Both the position numbers and the translations under genes were made by a program. Of a stretch of 64,000 bases of DNA, positions 8,907 through 17,060 are shown one piece after another. The DNA is taken from the NCBI GenBank assembly GCA_008933765.1, contig WBUK01000014.1, positions 1 through 64,000 on the forward strand, read 5' to 3'. The DNA is from Ignavibacteriaceae bacterium. Lineage in GTDB: Bacteria; Bacteroidota; Ignavibacteria; Ignavibacteriales; Ignavibacteriaceae. The number at the start of each line of letters is the position of its first letter. The first letter of the stretch is position 1. The notes beneath the pieces are model-generated. The model was not told the DNA's origin and ran no database searches. It saw only the letters and a program-made list of their open reading frames with translations.

Positions 8907-8989
8907 TTGGTATAAACCACTCTTCTAAAAAAAATAATTCTGTCAAAACGGACTAAAAAAGAGACTTGGGTTATCTTTCTGTAAAAACC
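8871..8989. repeat. Diverged direct duplication of the ATPase start region
   Basis: The sequence at 8871-8918, which covers the first codons and leader of the ATPase, resembles 8950-8989: GGACCAAAA / GGACTAAAA, GAGAAACTTGAGTTATC / GAGACTTGGGTTATC, and TATAAACC / AAAAACC. The upstream copy has lost the start codon. Period is roughly 70-79 bp depending on gaps. Confidence 0.6.
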
Positions 8990-9046
8990 TATAATTTAAA
9001 AATAATTTCGGCGATAATGAAAAACACACCGATAAACCCAAGTCTC
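8961..9046 (-). terminator. Long-loop inverted repeat, possible terminator
   Basis: GAGACTTGGGTTATC (8961-8975) and GATAAACCCAAGTCTC (9031-9046) are inverted copies with one inserted base. On the minus strand the second arm to be transcribed is followed by TTTTTT, so it could end the transcript of the 9066-10142 gene. The loop of about 55 bases is unusually long for an intrinsic terminator. One arm belongs to the duplicated sequence at 8950-8989. Confidence 0.4.
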
Positions 9047-9065
9047 CAAAAAATAAAAAACTCAC

Positions 9066-10142
9066 CTACTTCAGCAGGCTCATTTTGCGGCTGAGGGAAA
9101 CCCCCTCGGCTTCTAAGCGGCAGACATACACACCGGAAGGCAACGCCTCGGCGTTAAAATTACGGTAATGGTTACCGGCGGCTATTTCGCCATCTACCAA
9201 TGTTGCCACTTCTTTACCAAGAAGATCATATACTTTAAGTGATACATAACCCGACTTGGGTACTGAAAAACTTATTCTTGTCTCGGGATTGAACGGATTC
9301 GGGAAGTTCTGCCCCAAAAACCAGTCGGTCGGTTGTGCAGAATAACCATTCTCATAAGCACCCATTGGGAAGTCGGTTACTTTCCACTCTCTTCCCTGAA
9401 GAATTTCACTCGTGTTCAACGGTGATTTTTGCGCATAAACAAACGCTATGAACTTTGTGTTGGTGTTCTTCATAACATTGGCAGGCATTGCAAAGGAAGT
9501 GTCAATCACCACGGAATCCCCCGCACTCCAACCGGGTTTACCGATTGCCTGCCCAATATCAGAGTTAAACAGCGCCCTGGCTACATGGTCGTGGATATAA
9601 TTTGCACTACCGGCGCAACTTCCGTTACCGGTCTGTGAGTATTTTAGTCCGTCTTCAGTAAGAACGAATTGCAGCATCGGTTGCTGAGCAATTTCAGCCA
9701 TGGCTTTAATCACCAAATTAACATAAATTTTGTTTTCGCTCTCATCGTAACCGATGTCGCCCATAATATCAATCTGCGGCGGAACCTGGGCTCTCGCAGA
9801 AACCCGGGCAGCCCACACATCCCTACTCAAAGGAGCGCTCAACCTGTCAACTATTCCCGTCGGATACGCCGAGAAACCCAATTTACTTATAATGGTGTTT
9901 CCGGCAAAAATACGGAAAGGATCGCTTGAATTTGAGGGCCCATGATATGCGATTACAATCGTATTGGGGTTGTTTCGCAATATAAAGTCGTGAATTATTG
10001 TGTGCCCACAGGGACACCACTGGCACCAGGTTCCCGTTGCAAATTCAAGAACGGGGTTCCGTTCTCTTTGGGCATTAATATCGCTAAAAGAAACGATTAA
10101 AACAGCGATTATGAACAAAAAAAAGCGTAGAAGATTCTTCAT
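9066..10142 (-). CDS. Secreted thioredoxin-fold (Omp28-like) protein with type IX sorting domain
   Basis: Exported protein of 358 residues. Residues 1-24 are a signal peptide ending in DINAQ. The mature start carries a CxxC-type site (C40, C43, C45 in WCQWCPCG), resembling Omp28-like thioredoxin folds, so a surface or extracellular redox role is possible but not shown. Residues about 275-358 form a C-terminal type IX secretion sorting domain: NFPNPFNPETRISF, VYDLLGKEVATLV, LPSGVYVCRL and a basic tail SRKMSLLK. The start ATG follows CAGGAG. It stands alone between two apparent terminators. The sorting domain is the clearest lineage marker in the window. Confidence 0.85.
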   Translation of the reverse strand: MKNLLRFFLFIIAVLIVSFSDINAQRERNPVLEFATGTWCQWCPCGHTIIHDFILRNNPNTIVIAYHGPSNSSDPFRIFAGNTIISKLGFSAYPTGIVDRLSAPLSRDVWAARVSARAQVPPQIDIMGDIGYDESENKIYVNLVIKAMAEIAQQPMLQFVLTEDGLKYSQTGNGSCAGSANYIHDHVARALFNSDIGQAIGKPGWSAGDSVVIDTSFAMPANVMKNTNTKFIAFVYAQKSPLNTSEILQGREWKVTDFPMGAYENGYSAQPTDWFLGQNFPNPFNPETRISFSVPKSGYVSLKVYDLLGKEVATLVDGEIAAGNHYRNFNAEALPSGVYVCRLEAEGVSLSRKMSLLK

Positions 10143-10194
10143 AGTAACTCCTGAATTTGTGTATTACAAGTTACTGTTAATTATTGAAAAAAAC

Positions 10195-10231
10195 AACAAA
10201 AAAAGCCCCACAAAAAATTTGCAGGGCTTTC
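10195..10231 (-). terminator. Rho-independent terminator after the anti-sigma gene
   Basis: On the minus strand AAAGCCC ... GGGCTTT (10230-10224 and 10208-10202) closes a 15-base loop and is followed by a T-run. It lies 40 bp after the stop of the gene at 10271-10996 and so ends the sigma/anti-sigma transcript. Confidence 0.8.
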
Positions 10232-10270
10232 AAAAAACAGTAAAGTTATTGTGAGATAAAGTTTTCTCCC

Positions 10271-10996
10271 TTATTTCTTAAGTGTTGTGTCCTTAGGCGC
10301 AACCTTCAGGCTGTCCGTTTTTTTCTGAAATGAAGTAATAGTGTTGATAACCGAAGCCGGGACTCCGTATTTTTTCCCTTTCACCACCGGTTTGGATGAA
10401 GTTTCGGTGCTTTCAACCACTGCGTCCGGTTGTGCGTCCCGTTGAATTTCCGGTGCGCTAACAATAGCGGCAGCGGGTTTGTTCAGACTTTCTGCCTGCT
10501 TTCCAACGGTAATTCCCGAAGCGGCTTTACTGTCTCTGTCAAACTGCGGTTTCGGAGCCTGCTGTGTACCCGGCGGTTCACTTCGTGCGGTATAATCCTG
10601 TTCTTTGCTGTTAAAATCAGAGGGTCTGTCGTTTTCATGTTTTTCAGTCAACGCAGTATTGTTTTTCTCGCTTTCAGCAGCCTGAACTTTCCCTAAATCG
10701 GTAACAACGGAATTGTCCTTAACTTTGCCGCCTTCATCTCCCGGTGAATTAACCAACAGCACGAAAGCAACAATCGCAACGGCACCCACTGCAATCGCCG
10801 ATGGGATTGGGCGGAAAAACCCTTTGAAAAAGCGCTCCCACAAACCGGGCTTTGCCTCTGCATATTTTTCACTGTTTATCCGACGCATAAGGTCGGCTTC
10901 AAAGCCCGGAGGCGCATCAATTTTGGGCATTTCTCTCAAGAGTTGTCTTAACTCCTGAAACTGCTCCTCTTCATTTAGTAGATTTTTTTTCTCCAT
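10271..10996 (-). CDS. Putative anti-sigma factor, single-pass membrane protein
   Basis: A 241-residue protein six bases downstream of an ECF sigma gene, the usual position of its anti-sigma factor. Residues 1-60 form an acidic/helical cytoplasmic region that would bind sigma; the segment IDAPPGFEADLMRRI is typical of such domains. One membrane segment spans about 64-84 (IPSAIAVGAVAIVAFVLLV). Residues 85-241 are low-complexity, rich in Ser, Lys, Pro and Gln, and would be periplasmic. It has no cysteine, so it lacks the HxxxCxxC zinc motif of ZAS-type anti-sigma factors. The assignment rests on topology and context. Confidence 0.65.
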   Translation of the reverse strand: MEKKNLLNEEEQFQELRQLLREMPKIDAPPGFEADLMRRINSEKYAEAKPGLWERFFKGFFRPIPSAIAVGAVAIVAFVLLVNSPGDEGGKVKDNSVVTDLGKVQAAESEKNNTALTEKHENDRPSDFNSKEQDYTARSEPPGTQQAPKPQFDRDSKAASGITVGKQAESLNKPAAAIVSAPEIQRDAQPDAVVESTETSSKPVVKGKKYGVPASVINTITSFQKKTDSLKVAPKDTTLKK

Positions 10997-11002
10997 GAAA
11001 AC

Positions 11003-11590
11003 CTATTCCTTGTAAATATCTCGCAATAACTCCTGTAATTGAGCACGACCCCGATTAATCCGAGATTTCACAGTTCCGATTGATATATCCATCATTTCAG
11101 CGATTTCTTCATACGAAAGCTCCTGAATATCCCGCAAAATCACCATTTCACGGTAAACCTCGGGAAGTTTCAGAAGCGCCTCCTGAATCATTTTATTTTT
11201 GATTCCGGAGTCCACAAGCCTGTCAGGAAGTGGCCCCCCATCAGGGAGTTCAATCGTTTCTTCATCTTCACCCCAAGAGTGAATAGAAACCTGGTTCTTC
11301 CTTTTTCGCCTTTGTAACTCAGTTTTTGCCAAGTTACCCGCAATTGTGTAAATCCAAGTGGAGAATTTTGCAAAAGTCTTATAGGAATCTTTATTTCTAT
11401 AGACCTTTATAAAAGTCTCCTGAACCACATCAGCGGTAGCATCCCTATCGCCAAGAAACCTGAAGACAAAGTTAAACAGCGGGTTCTTATATCTTTGAAC
11501 CAGCGCCTCGAACAGCTCCACATCATTCGTTTCCTGAAATTCCAGGATAATCTGTTCATCAGCCAGATCTTTTAATCTTCTGTCGCTCAA
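11003..11590 (-). CDS. ECF RNA polymerase sigma factor (RpoE-like)
   Basis: An extracytoplasmic-function sigma factor of 195 residues. Region 2 (about 24-90) includes VVQETFIKVYRN and FSTWIYTIAGNLAKTELQRR for -10 recognition; region 4 (about 135-190) includes LLKLPEVYREMVILRDIQ and the helix-turn-helix MDISIGTVKSRINRGRAQL. Regions 1.1 and 3 are absent, as expected. It is followed directly by a membrane anti-sigma gene, forming a two-gene stress-response unit. The signal and regulon cannot be told from sequence; the envelope genes nearby would be candidate targets. Confidence 0.92.
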   Translation of the reverse strand: MSDRRLKDLADEQIILEFQETNDVELFEALVQRYKNPLFNFVFRFLGDRDATADVVQETFIKVYRNKDSYKTFAKFSTWIYTIAGNLAKTELQRRKRKNQVSIHSWGEDEETIELPDGGPLPDRLVDSGIKNKMIQEALLKLPEVYREMVILRDIQELSYEEIAEMMDISIGTVKSRINRGRAQLQELLRDIYKE

Positions 11591-11663
11591 TGTCTTTTAT
11601 ACTCAAGTAGTGAAATAAATGTTTCAGAGAAAATTATAATACTTAAAGTTAAAAATAAAAAGT

Positions 11664-12686
11664 TTAAATCAAAATTTCGTTAATTGCGGTGAACATAATT
11701 GTTTTTTCATCCGTATCGCCCGTTTTAAGGGCGATATCCGCTCTAAGAAGTGCCGCATATACTTCAGCAAGCTCGGTGTGTGCAAAATTCCGTGCCGCCG
11801 GTTTCAGCTTATCGAGTTGCCATTTCTGAATCCCGAGTTCTGCACTCGCCTCGTAATCGCTTTTCCCCTCGCTAAGCAGTTCCCTGATGTTAATCACCAT
11901 TGCAAACTGCCGGTTAAGGTGAAAAAGTATCAGAAGTGCCGGTTCGCCCTGGTTCATCACTTTATCAAGAAGCCTCAAAGCCGCCGGTTTATCTTTTGCA
12001 AGTACTTTATCAACCAGGTCAAAAATCGTAAATTGTTTCGTGGGTGCTACCGAACGCTTAATCATATCAACGGTTATTTCGGTTTTATCACCTGCGTACT
12101 CAATCAATTTTTCGACCTGCATTTCGATAATCAACCTATCATCACCCACCAGACTAACCAACAGTTCTGCGTTATGCTTATCGATTCGTTTCGCTGCGTT
12201 TTTTGCCGTCCCCTCAACCCGGTTCACCAAATCATCAAAATTCGGCGTTCGTGCTACATAAACATAACCTAATGAAGCCAGCGTTTTATAAGGCTCTTTA
12301 TCGGGAAAAGTTGCATCATCATATTGCAGAATAAGAGTTGTATGCCCGGCGGGGTTGGTGAAGTATGAAATCAGTTGTTTGTTATATTTTCTTCCGTCAA
12401 ATTTCAGTAAATTGAAATTCTTTACTATAGCCAACCGTTTTTCACTGACAAACGAATAGGTTTCGCAAAAATCCAATAACTGTTCAATGGAAGTTGAGCC
12501 ACCGCCGAAAACCCCCACATCACTTTCATCAGCAAGCTCCGGTTCTAAATATTTTTTGATTGACCCGGTTGTTCGCTCAATCTCGTAGCCGTCTTTCCCG
12601 TAAAAAAAATAGACGGGCTTAAGGTTTTTCGACCTCAGTTCAGCCCCAATTTGGGAGATCAACGGTGCCTGAAACTTTTTACTCAA
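11664..12686 (-). CDS. holA: DNA polymerase III subunit delta
   Basis: Clamp-loader subunit that opens the beta sliding clamp at the replication fork. 340 residues, normal length. The N-terminal domain has the family pattern [16 protein letters not shown] (residues about 18-33), with no Walker A, as expected for delta. Middle segments such as [19 protein letters not shown] and [15 protein letters not shown] followed by a conserved [14 protein letters not shown] support the call. The start overlaps the stop of the cyclophilin gene upstream by 8 bp, so the two are likely co-transcribed. Confidence 0.88.
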   Translation of the reverse strand: MSKKFQAPLISQIGAELRSKNLKPVYFFYGKDGYEIERTTGSIKKYLEPELADESDVGVFGGGSTSIEQLLDFCETYSFVSEKRLAIVKNFNLLKFDGRKYNKQLISYFTNPAGHTTLILQYDDATFPDKEPYKTLASLGYVYVARTPNFDDLVNRVEGTAKNAAKRIDKHNAELLVSLVGDDRLIIEMQVEKLIEYAGDKTEITVDMIKRSVAPTKQFTIFDLVDKVLAKDKPAALRLLDKVMNQGEPALLILFHLNRQFAMVINIRELLSEGKSDYEASAELGIQKWQLDKLKPAARNFAHTELAEVYAALLRADIALKTGDTDEKTIMFTAINEILI

Positions 12687-13158
12687 TTACCTTTATCGTG
12701 TTTATTACAACATCAACAACGGGGCGATCGAAAGGTTTAAGCGTTTCGGTTGCACCGATCGCTTCAACAACTTCCATCCCCGAGGTAACTTTACCAAAAA
12801 CAGTATGTTTTCCATCTAACCAAGGCGTCGGCACCAAAGTGATAAAAAACTGACTGCCGTTAGTGTTCGGACCGGCATTCGCCATCGAAAGGATGCCGGG
12901 GCCAGTGTGCCTTAACTCTTTAACAATTTCATCGTTAAATTTAGGTCCCCAAATGCTTTCGCCGCCTCTTCCTGTTCCAGTAGGGTCGCCGCCCTGAATC
13001 ATAAAGTCTGCGATTACTCTGTGGAAGATAACGCCGTCATAATAACCTTTTTTAGCAAGCCCTGTGAAATTTTCCACTGTTTTCGGTGTTTTATCCTCAA
13101 AGAGTTCCACTTCAAACGAGCCCATTGAAGTGTCGAATAAAGCTTTAGTTTTGCTCAT
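12679..13158 (-). CDS. Peptidyl-prolyl cis-trans isomerase, cyclophilin type (cytoplasmic)
   Basis: Isomerises Xaa-Pro bonds to help folding. 159 residues, essentially the bare cyclophilin domain. It has the active-site run [19 protein letters not shown] near residues 49-67, [16 protein letters not shown] near 90-105, and [12 protein letters not shown] near 113-125. There is no signal peptide, so it should be cytoplasmic. Its start overlaps the stop of a second, lipoprotein cyclophilin (12 or more bp at 13145-13158), indicating tandem duplication and division of labour between compartments. Confidence 0.95.
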   Translation of the reverse strand: MSKTKALFDTSMGSFEVELFEDKTPKTVENFTGLAKKGYYDGVIFHRVIADFMIQGGDPTGTGRGGESIWGPKFNDEIVKELRHTGPGILSMANAGPNTNGSQFFITLVPTPWLDGKHTVFGKVTSGMEVVEAIGATETLKPFDRPVVDVVINTIKVIE

Positions 13159-13741
13159 TGTTTTTCCTTTTTTCTATTTTAATTTCCTGAATAACCACCG
13201 GTTCAATCGGTTTATCCTGTGGTCCTTTCTTCACCCTGCTGATTTTTTGCACCACATCGTAGCCTTTAATAACTTCACCGAAAATGGTGTGTTTGTAGTT
13301 CAGCCACTCGGTTTTTGCAGTGGTAATGAAGAATTGTGAAGTGTTGGTGTTAGGTCCCCTGTTCGCCATCGCCAGCAGCCCAACTTTATCGAAAGTAAGC
13401 CCCATTACAAATTCATCGGCAAAATCTTTGCCCCAAATAGACCTACCGCCCATTCCTGTGCCTGTTGAGTCACCCCCCTGAATCATAAAGTTTTCTATAA
13501 CCCTGTGGAAAATCACTCCGTTATAGTACCCCTGTTGCGCAAGAGTAACGAAGTTTTCAACAGTTTTAGGTGTCTCATTTGGGTAAAGCATCAGTTCAAT
13601 AGTACCCATATTTGTTTTCATAACGGCAACGGTGAGCGTGTCGTATTTCGACAGTATCGTTGTTGCATCATCAGTTATCCCTTTGGCACAACCGGTGAAC
13701 GAGTAAAGTGCAAAAAATAAGACTACGATAATCTTACGCAT
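13145..13741 (-). CDS. Peptidyl-prolyl cis-trans isomerase, lipoprotein
   Basis: Second cyclophilin, periplasmic or outer-membrane anchored. I place the start at the ATG 13739-13741: this gives a signal peptide [15 protein letters not shown] followed by the lipobox FTGC with Cys18. The open frame continues upstream, but that would overlap uppP and bury the signal. The domain shows [35 protein letters not shown] and [12 protein letters not shown]. The gene lies 10 bp after uppP and overlaps the next cyclophilin gene, so uppP, the two cyclophilins and holA likely share a transcript. Confidence 0.92.
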   Translation of the reverse strand: MRKIIVVLFFALYSFTGCAKGITDDATTILSKYDTLTVAVMKTNMGTIELMLYPNETPKTVENFVTLAQQGYYNGVIFHRVIENFMIQGGDSTGTGMGGRSIWGKDFADEFVMGLTFDKVGLLAMANRGPNTNTSQFFITTAKTEWLNYKHTIFGEVIKGYDVVQKISRVKKGPQDKPIEPVVIQEIKIEKRKNNEQN

Positions 13742-13751
13742 TAATATCTCC

Positions 13752-14600
13752 TTATGGTGTAATAACTTTGCCGAATAAAAGCGCCAGTATAAATAAGCCG
13801 GCGGCAATTCTGTAAACTATAAAAAGGTTTGTTGTGTTTTTTCTCAAATATTTCAAAAGAAAATCGATCGCCATATAGCCGCTGATACCCGAAACAACGG
13901 TGGCTATTGCAACTGTGGTGAAATGATCGCCTGTGAAGATCGAAAAACCCTTCTTCAGCTCCAGAAGACCACTTCCCAGAATAGCGGGAATGCTCAAAAG
14001 GAATGAGAACCGAGCCGCTGCTTCCCGCTCTAACCCCATAAAGAGACCACCCGTAATCGTGGTGCCTGAACGGGATGAACCCGGTATCAGCGCAAATGCC
14101 TGAGAGATACCGACGACTATTGCATCCCAAACTCCCACATCTTCCAATTTTTTGTTGAATTTCGCCGTTTTTTCAGCAACAAAAAGTATAATTGCCAAAA
14201 CAATCAGTGAAGAAGCAATAACCCAAAGATTTTTTGTCAATGCTCCTTCTATTACATCCTTAAAACCCAAACCGATTATCACTACCGGAATTGTGCCGAT
14301 AATTATCAGCCAGCCCAAACGGGAATTTAACGACTGCTCTTTGAATCCTTTACGAGCCAATAAATTATCACGGAAAAAATCGACTACAATATGATAGATG
14401 TCTTTTGCAAAATAGATTAAAATTGAACAGAGCGTACCCAACTGAATTATGGCAATTATGGCAGTCCATTCCTCAGGATTATCAGTTTTAATCAGCCCCA
14501 TAAATTTGCCGGCAATTGTTAAGTGCCCGGTGCTGCTGATTGGTAAAAACTCGGTTATCCCCTGGATAATTCCCAAAATGATGGCATCTAAGATGGTCAT
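13752..14600 (-). CDS. uppP: Undecaprenyl-diphosphatase
   Basis: Integral membrane phosphatase (BacA/UppP family) that recycles undecaprenyl diphosphate for peptidoglycan synthesis; overproduction of family members gives bacitracin resistance. 282 residues with eight or so hydrophobic segments. The two signature motifs are present: GITEFLPISSTGHL (residues about 15-28) and IPGSSRSGTTITGG (about 168-181), which hold the catalytic Glu, Ser and Arg. First gene of the run that continues with two cyclophilins and holA. Confidence 0.97.
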   Translation of the reverse strand: MTILDAIILGIIQGITEFLPISSTGHLTIAGKFMGLIKTDNPEEWTAIIAIIQLGTLCSILIYFAKDIYHIVVDFFRDNLLARKGFKEQSLNSRLGWLIIIGTIPVVIIGLGFKDVIEGALTKNLWVIASSLIVLAIILFVAEKTAKFNKKLEDVGVWDAIVVGISQAFALIPGSSRSGTTITGGLFMGLEREAAARFSFLLSIPAILGSGLLELKKGFSIFTGDHFTTVAIATVVSGISGYMAIDFLLKYLRKNTTNLFIVYRIAAGLFILALLFGKVITP

Positions 14601-14642
14601 TAATCTTCCTTATTGGTGAATAGTATGTAAAAATCGTTTCTG

Positions 14643-14742
14643 CACAAAATGGCTAAAATTTAGTTTTGAAGCTCCCTTTAACCGTAGGCTGTTTCCGGCT
14701 TTTTAACAACTGCGCAGAAACCACAAAACGGCTGAAACTTAG
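14643..14742. repeat. Imperfect 21-bp direct repeat after the beta-barrel gene
   Basis: CACAAAATGGCTAAAATTTAG (14643-14663) and CACAAAACGGCTGAAACTTAG (14722-14742) differ at four of 21 positions and are 79 bp apart. They fill the gap between uppP and the stop of the next gene (14752). Its position just beyond a stop codon matches the other post-stop repeats in this window, but the similarity is weaker. Confidence 0.5.
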
Positions 14743-14751
14743 CAACAAAAA

Positions 14752-15399
14752 CTAAAAAGTGAACGAAACCCCCAATTTTAACCCGAGGGAAAGTGAACTT
14801 ACCGAAAGGTCACCATCCCGGGTGTGTATTGGGTTGCCCTCGTTCTTTGGTACACCGCCGGCATCGTAACGGGCATCGCCGCCAATGTAAGCGAAAATGT
14901 TCTTGGAAAGCGCAGTTGAACCCGAAACCCGGGCAACAATTCCAAACCCTGTAGAAGTGTAGGTTAAACCGGTAACTATTAACGGTTTAATTTCATCCAA
15001 AGTAACAAAACGCGGTCCGGCTCCGCCGCCAAACTTAAAACTGTAACCGTTCCCCTCGATCATATAATAAGCCAGCAATGTGGGTGCAACGAACGAGTAG
15101 CTTAGCTCATACTTTCCGTTTGCAGTAATGTTTGTGAACGAATTGAAAGCATAAGACCCCTCAACCGCAATTTGCAGGTCTTTACCAACTTTGTAGCCAA
15201 GTTCACCACCGAACTCAACCATCGTGTTGAAATCCGCCATTCTGTTACCGGGCGCCGAAAAATTTTCGTTAATATAGTCGCGAAGGTTTGCCGAACTTGT
15301 AATATTCAGCCCCATACTCGCCCGCCCTTCCCACTGTGCAAAAATCGCAGTTGAAAAAACGAGCAAAAAAATTGCCGTGTGCTTAACTTTGCTGTCCAT
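14752..15399 (-). CDS. Outer-membrane beta-barrel protein
   Basis: A secreted protein of about 215 residues. From the ATG at 15397-15399 (GAGG just upstream) it has a signal peptide KHTAIFLLVFSTAIFAQ. The mature part consists of alternating hydrophobic strands with glycine and aromatic residues (GGELGYKVGKDLQIAVEGSYAF, truncated here; SLGLKLGVSFTF at the end), and the last residue is Phe, a usual signal for outer-membrane insertion by Bam. Function is not recognisable. It overlaps the membrane protein gene upstream by 17 bp, so it is probably co-expressed with the 15383-17033 genes. Confidence 0.75.
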   Translation of the reverse strand: MDSKVKHTAIFLLVFSTAIFAQWEGRASMGLNITSSANLRDYINENFSAPGNRMADFNTMVEFGGELGYKVGKDLQIAVEGSYAFNSFTNITANGKYELSYSFVAPTLLAYYMIEGNGYSFKFGGGAGPRFVTLDEIKPLIVTGLTYTSTGFGIVARVSGSTALSKNIFAYIGGDARYDAGGVPKNEGNPIHTRDGDLSVSSLSLGLKLGVSFTF

Positions 15400-16453
15400 T
15401 ATCCTCAAGGTTTATCATATCCCCTGTGTGCATTCCGGGGAGTTTAAATTTGAAATATACCAAAAAAGCGCCTGCAACAACGAAGTGCAGCAGGTAAGTT
15501 ACGCCGTGCTGAAATGTTGCAAACGCCAACCCAAGTTCAGCCGGAATTGAGTAAAGCATTAAAAGTGCCGATTTTGTAATTGTGTGCACGCTGCCAATAC
15601 CTCCGGGGGTTGGGATCATAACGCCGATTGCGCTTATGCTCATAATTATCCAGGCGGCACCAAACCCAAGCACAGAGTACTTTGCCTCCATGCCGAGTGC
15701 GTAAAACCCCGCCCAGCTGGTTGCCGCATAGCCAAGCATAATAAGCACACTGTAAATAACCGTTTTGAAGTAGGCTTCTTTTGTTTTCAGGGTTGAAAAA
15801 CCTACTATCATCTTGTGAAACAACTCTTCTAATTTATTGGCTGAGCGTTCCGAGAATTTACTCACCCATGAAGTGGCAAGATCCGAAAATCGCTCTTTAA
15901 ACCGAATTAAAAGGATTAAACCCGTAATAAGAACTATAAACGCGAGCGTGCCAATTTCCAGTGTCAGTTTCAGCCAGCTTAATTCACCCGAATAAATATC
16001 CCCCTCGTATATCCATCCGCTTAGAACAACTGCAAAAGCAAAGACCGACATATCGATTATCCGCTCAACCACAACAGTCCCCAGAATCGATGTTTTTGAA
16101 AGTTTTTCGGTTTTCCCCACTGCAACAGCACGCGCCACTTCACCCATTCTGGGAACAACATTGTTTAATCCGTACCCGATTAAAACCGCACCCAAAAGAT
16201 TAAGCGAGCTAACATCCGGCTTCAGCGATTCCATTATCGCTTTCCATCTGAGCGCACGGAACCAATGCGCCAGCATCTGAAAGAGTACCAACATCAGAAG
16301 CCAGAATAAAGATGCGCTTCGGATGTTATCCCACAATTCGGTGGTGTTAACACCCTTGAACGCCCAGTAGAGAAAGAGAGCCGTGAGTAAAAGTGAGATT
16401 ACATAAATTATAACTTCACGAAATGAGAAGAGCTTCTTTTTAGCGGAGGTCAA
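15383..16453 (-). CDS. Flippase-like integral membrane protein (LPG synthase TM / UPF0104 family)
   Basis: A 356-residue polytopic membrane protein with about eight hydrophobic segments. The pattern LNLLGAVLIGYGLNNVVPRMGEVARA (residues about 80-105) and TPGGIGSVHTITK near 280 match the lysylphosphatidylglycerol-synthase transmembrane family, whose members move lipids or are linked to glycolipid synthesis. It lacks the soluble aminoacyl-transfer domain of MprF, so it is not a complete MprF. It overlaps its neighbours on both sides (LolA-like gene upstream by 14 bp, beta-barrel gene downstream), pointing to a common envelope role. Confidence 0.85.
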   Translation of the reverse strand: MTSAKKKLFSFREVIIYVISLLLTALFLYWAFKGVNTTELWDNIRSASLFWLLMLVLFQMLAHWFRALRWKAIMESLKPDVSSLNLLGAVLIGYGLNNVVPRMGEVARAVAVGKTEKLSKTSILGTVVVERIIDMSVFAFAVVLSGWIYEGDIYSGELSWLKLTLEIGTLAFIVLITGLILLIRFKERFSDLATSWVSKFSERSANKLEELFHKMIVGFSTLKTKEAYFKTVIYSVLIMLGYAATSWAGFYALGMEAKYSVLGFGAAWIIMSISAIGVMIPTPGGIGSVHTITKSALLMLYSIPAELGLAFATFQHGVTYLLHFVVAGAFLVYFKFKLPGMHTGDMINLEDNGQQS

Positions 16454-17033
16454 CTGCTTTGATATCTCCGGATGGTGTAAATGTAAAATCAGAGTCGGGG
16501 ATACCCGTGTTTAACCGGTAACCCGAAAAGGTAATTTTCATAACAGTTTTGGCGTTATCTTCAATAACAATCGAAGAAATAAGATCGTCGGCGCCTTTTG
16601 TTATTTCAACAGAACGGAACCCGAGCTGTTTCCCTTTTTTAGGTGTCATCTTCACTTTTCCCGCACCGGCGTCGGTAAGGTTGCAGTCACCCGGGAGGAT
16701 ATTTACAATTCTGTTGACCGACAAGAGAGAAATTGATTTTGTGTCAGCTTTAGTGATAATCACTTTGTTCTGTTTTTTGTCTCTGTTCCAGTTTGTTTTT
16801 CCGTCGCTGATAATAAGATTATTGCCGAACGAAAGCCTTACTTTATCACTTTTTTTGTAAGAAAAAGTGCCGCTTGCGGTCATATTTTTGCCCGTATATT
16901 GCTGATACGAAGCGGTTAAATCGGTAAGGCTGTTAAATTTTTTCTGTATCGCCTGAATAACTGCATTCTGAGAATAGGCCGGCATCGCCAAAACCGAAAA
17001 TATCAGTAACAAGCTAAATAAATTTTTTTTCAT
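16440..17033 (-). CDS. lolA: Outer-membrane lipoprotein carrier LolA-like protein
   Basis: Periplasmic carrier of lipoproteins from the inner to the outer membrane. 197 residues with a cleavable signal peptide (MKKNLFSLLLIFSVLAMPAYSQ). The mature protein has the family pattern of half-barrel strands: LTDLTASYQQYTGKNMTASG, FSYKKSDKVRLSFGN, LIISDGKTNWNRDKKQNKV, and the C-terminal FTFTPSGDIKAVDLR. It lies 28 bp downstream of ftsK, the arrangement ftsK-lolA also seen in proteobacteria, which supports the call. Confidence 0.85.
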   Translation of the reverse strand: MKKNLFSLLLIFSVLAMPAYSQNAVIQAIQKKFNSLTDLTASYQQYTGKNMTASGTFSYKKSDKVRLSFGNNLIISDGKTNWNRDKKQNKVIITKADTKSISLLSVNRIVNILPGDCNLTDAGAGKVKMTPKKGKQLGFRSVEITKGADDLISSIVIEDNAKTVMKITFSGYRLNTGIPDSDFTFTPSGDIKAVDLR

Positions 17034-17060
17034 CTTTGTTTTTCCCTTTTTCCCGGTTTA

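Noticed and set aside
7384..9065. Insertion sequence or transposon carrying the ATPase cassette
   Set aside because: No transposase, integrase or convincing terminal inverted repeats with target duplication were found around it.
10143..10175. Second ribosome-site-masking hairpin (AGTAAC ... GTTACT) before the type IX secreted protein
   Set aside because: The stem is only six base pairs and AT-rich, too weak to claim.
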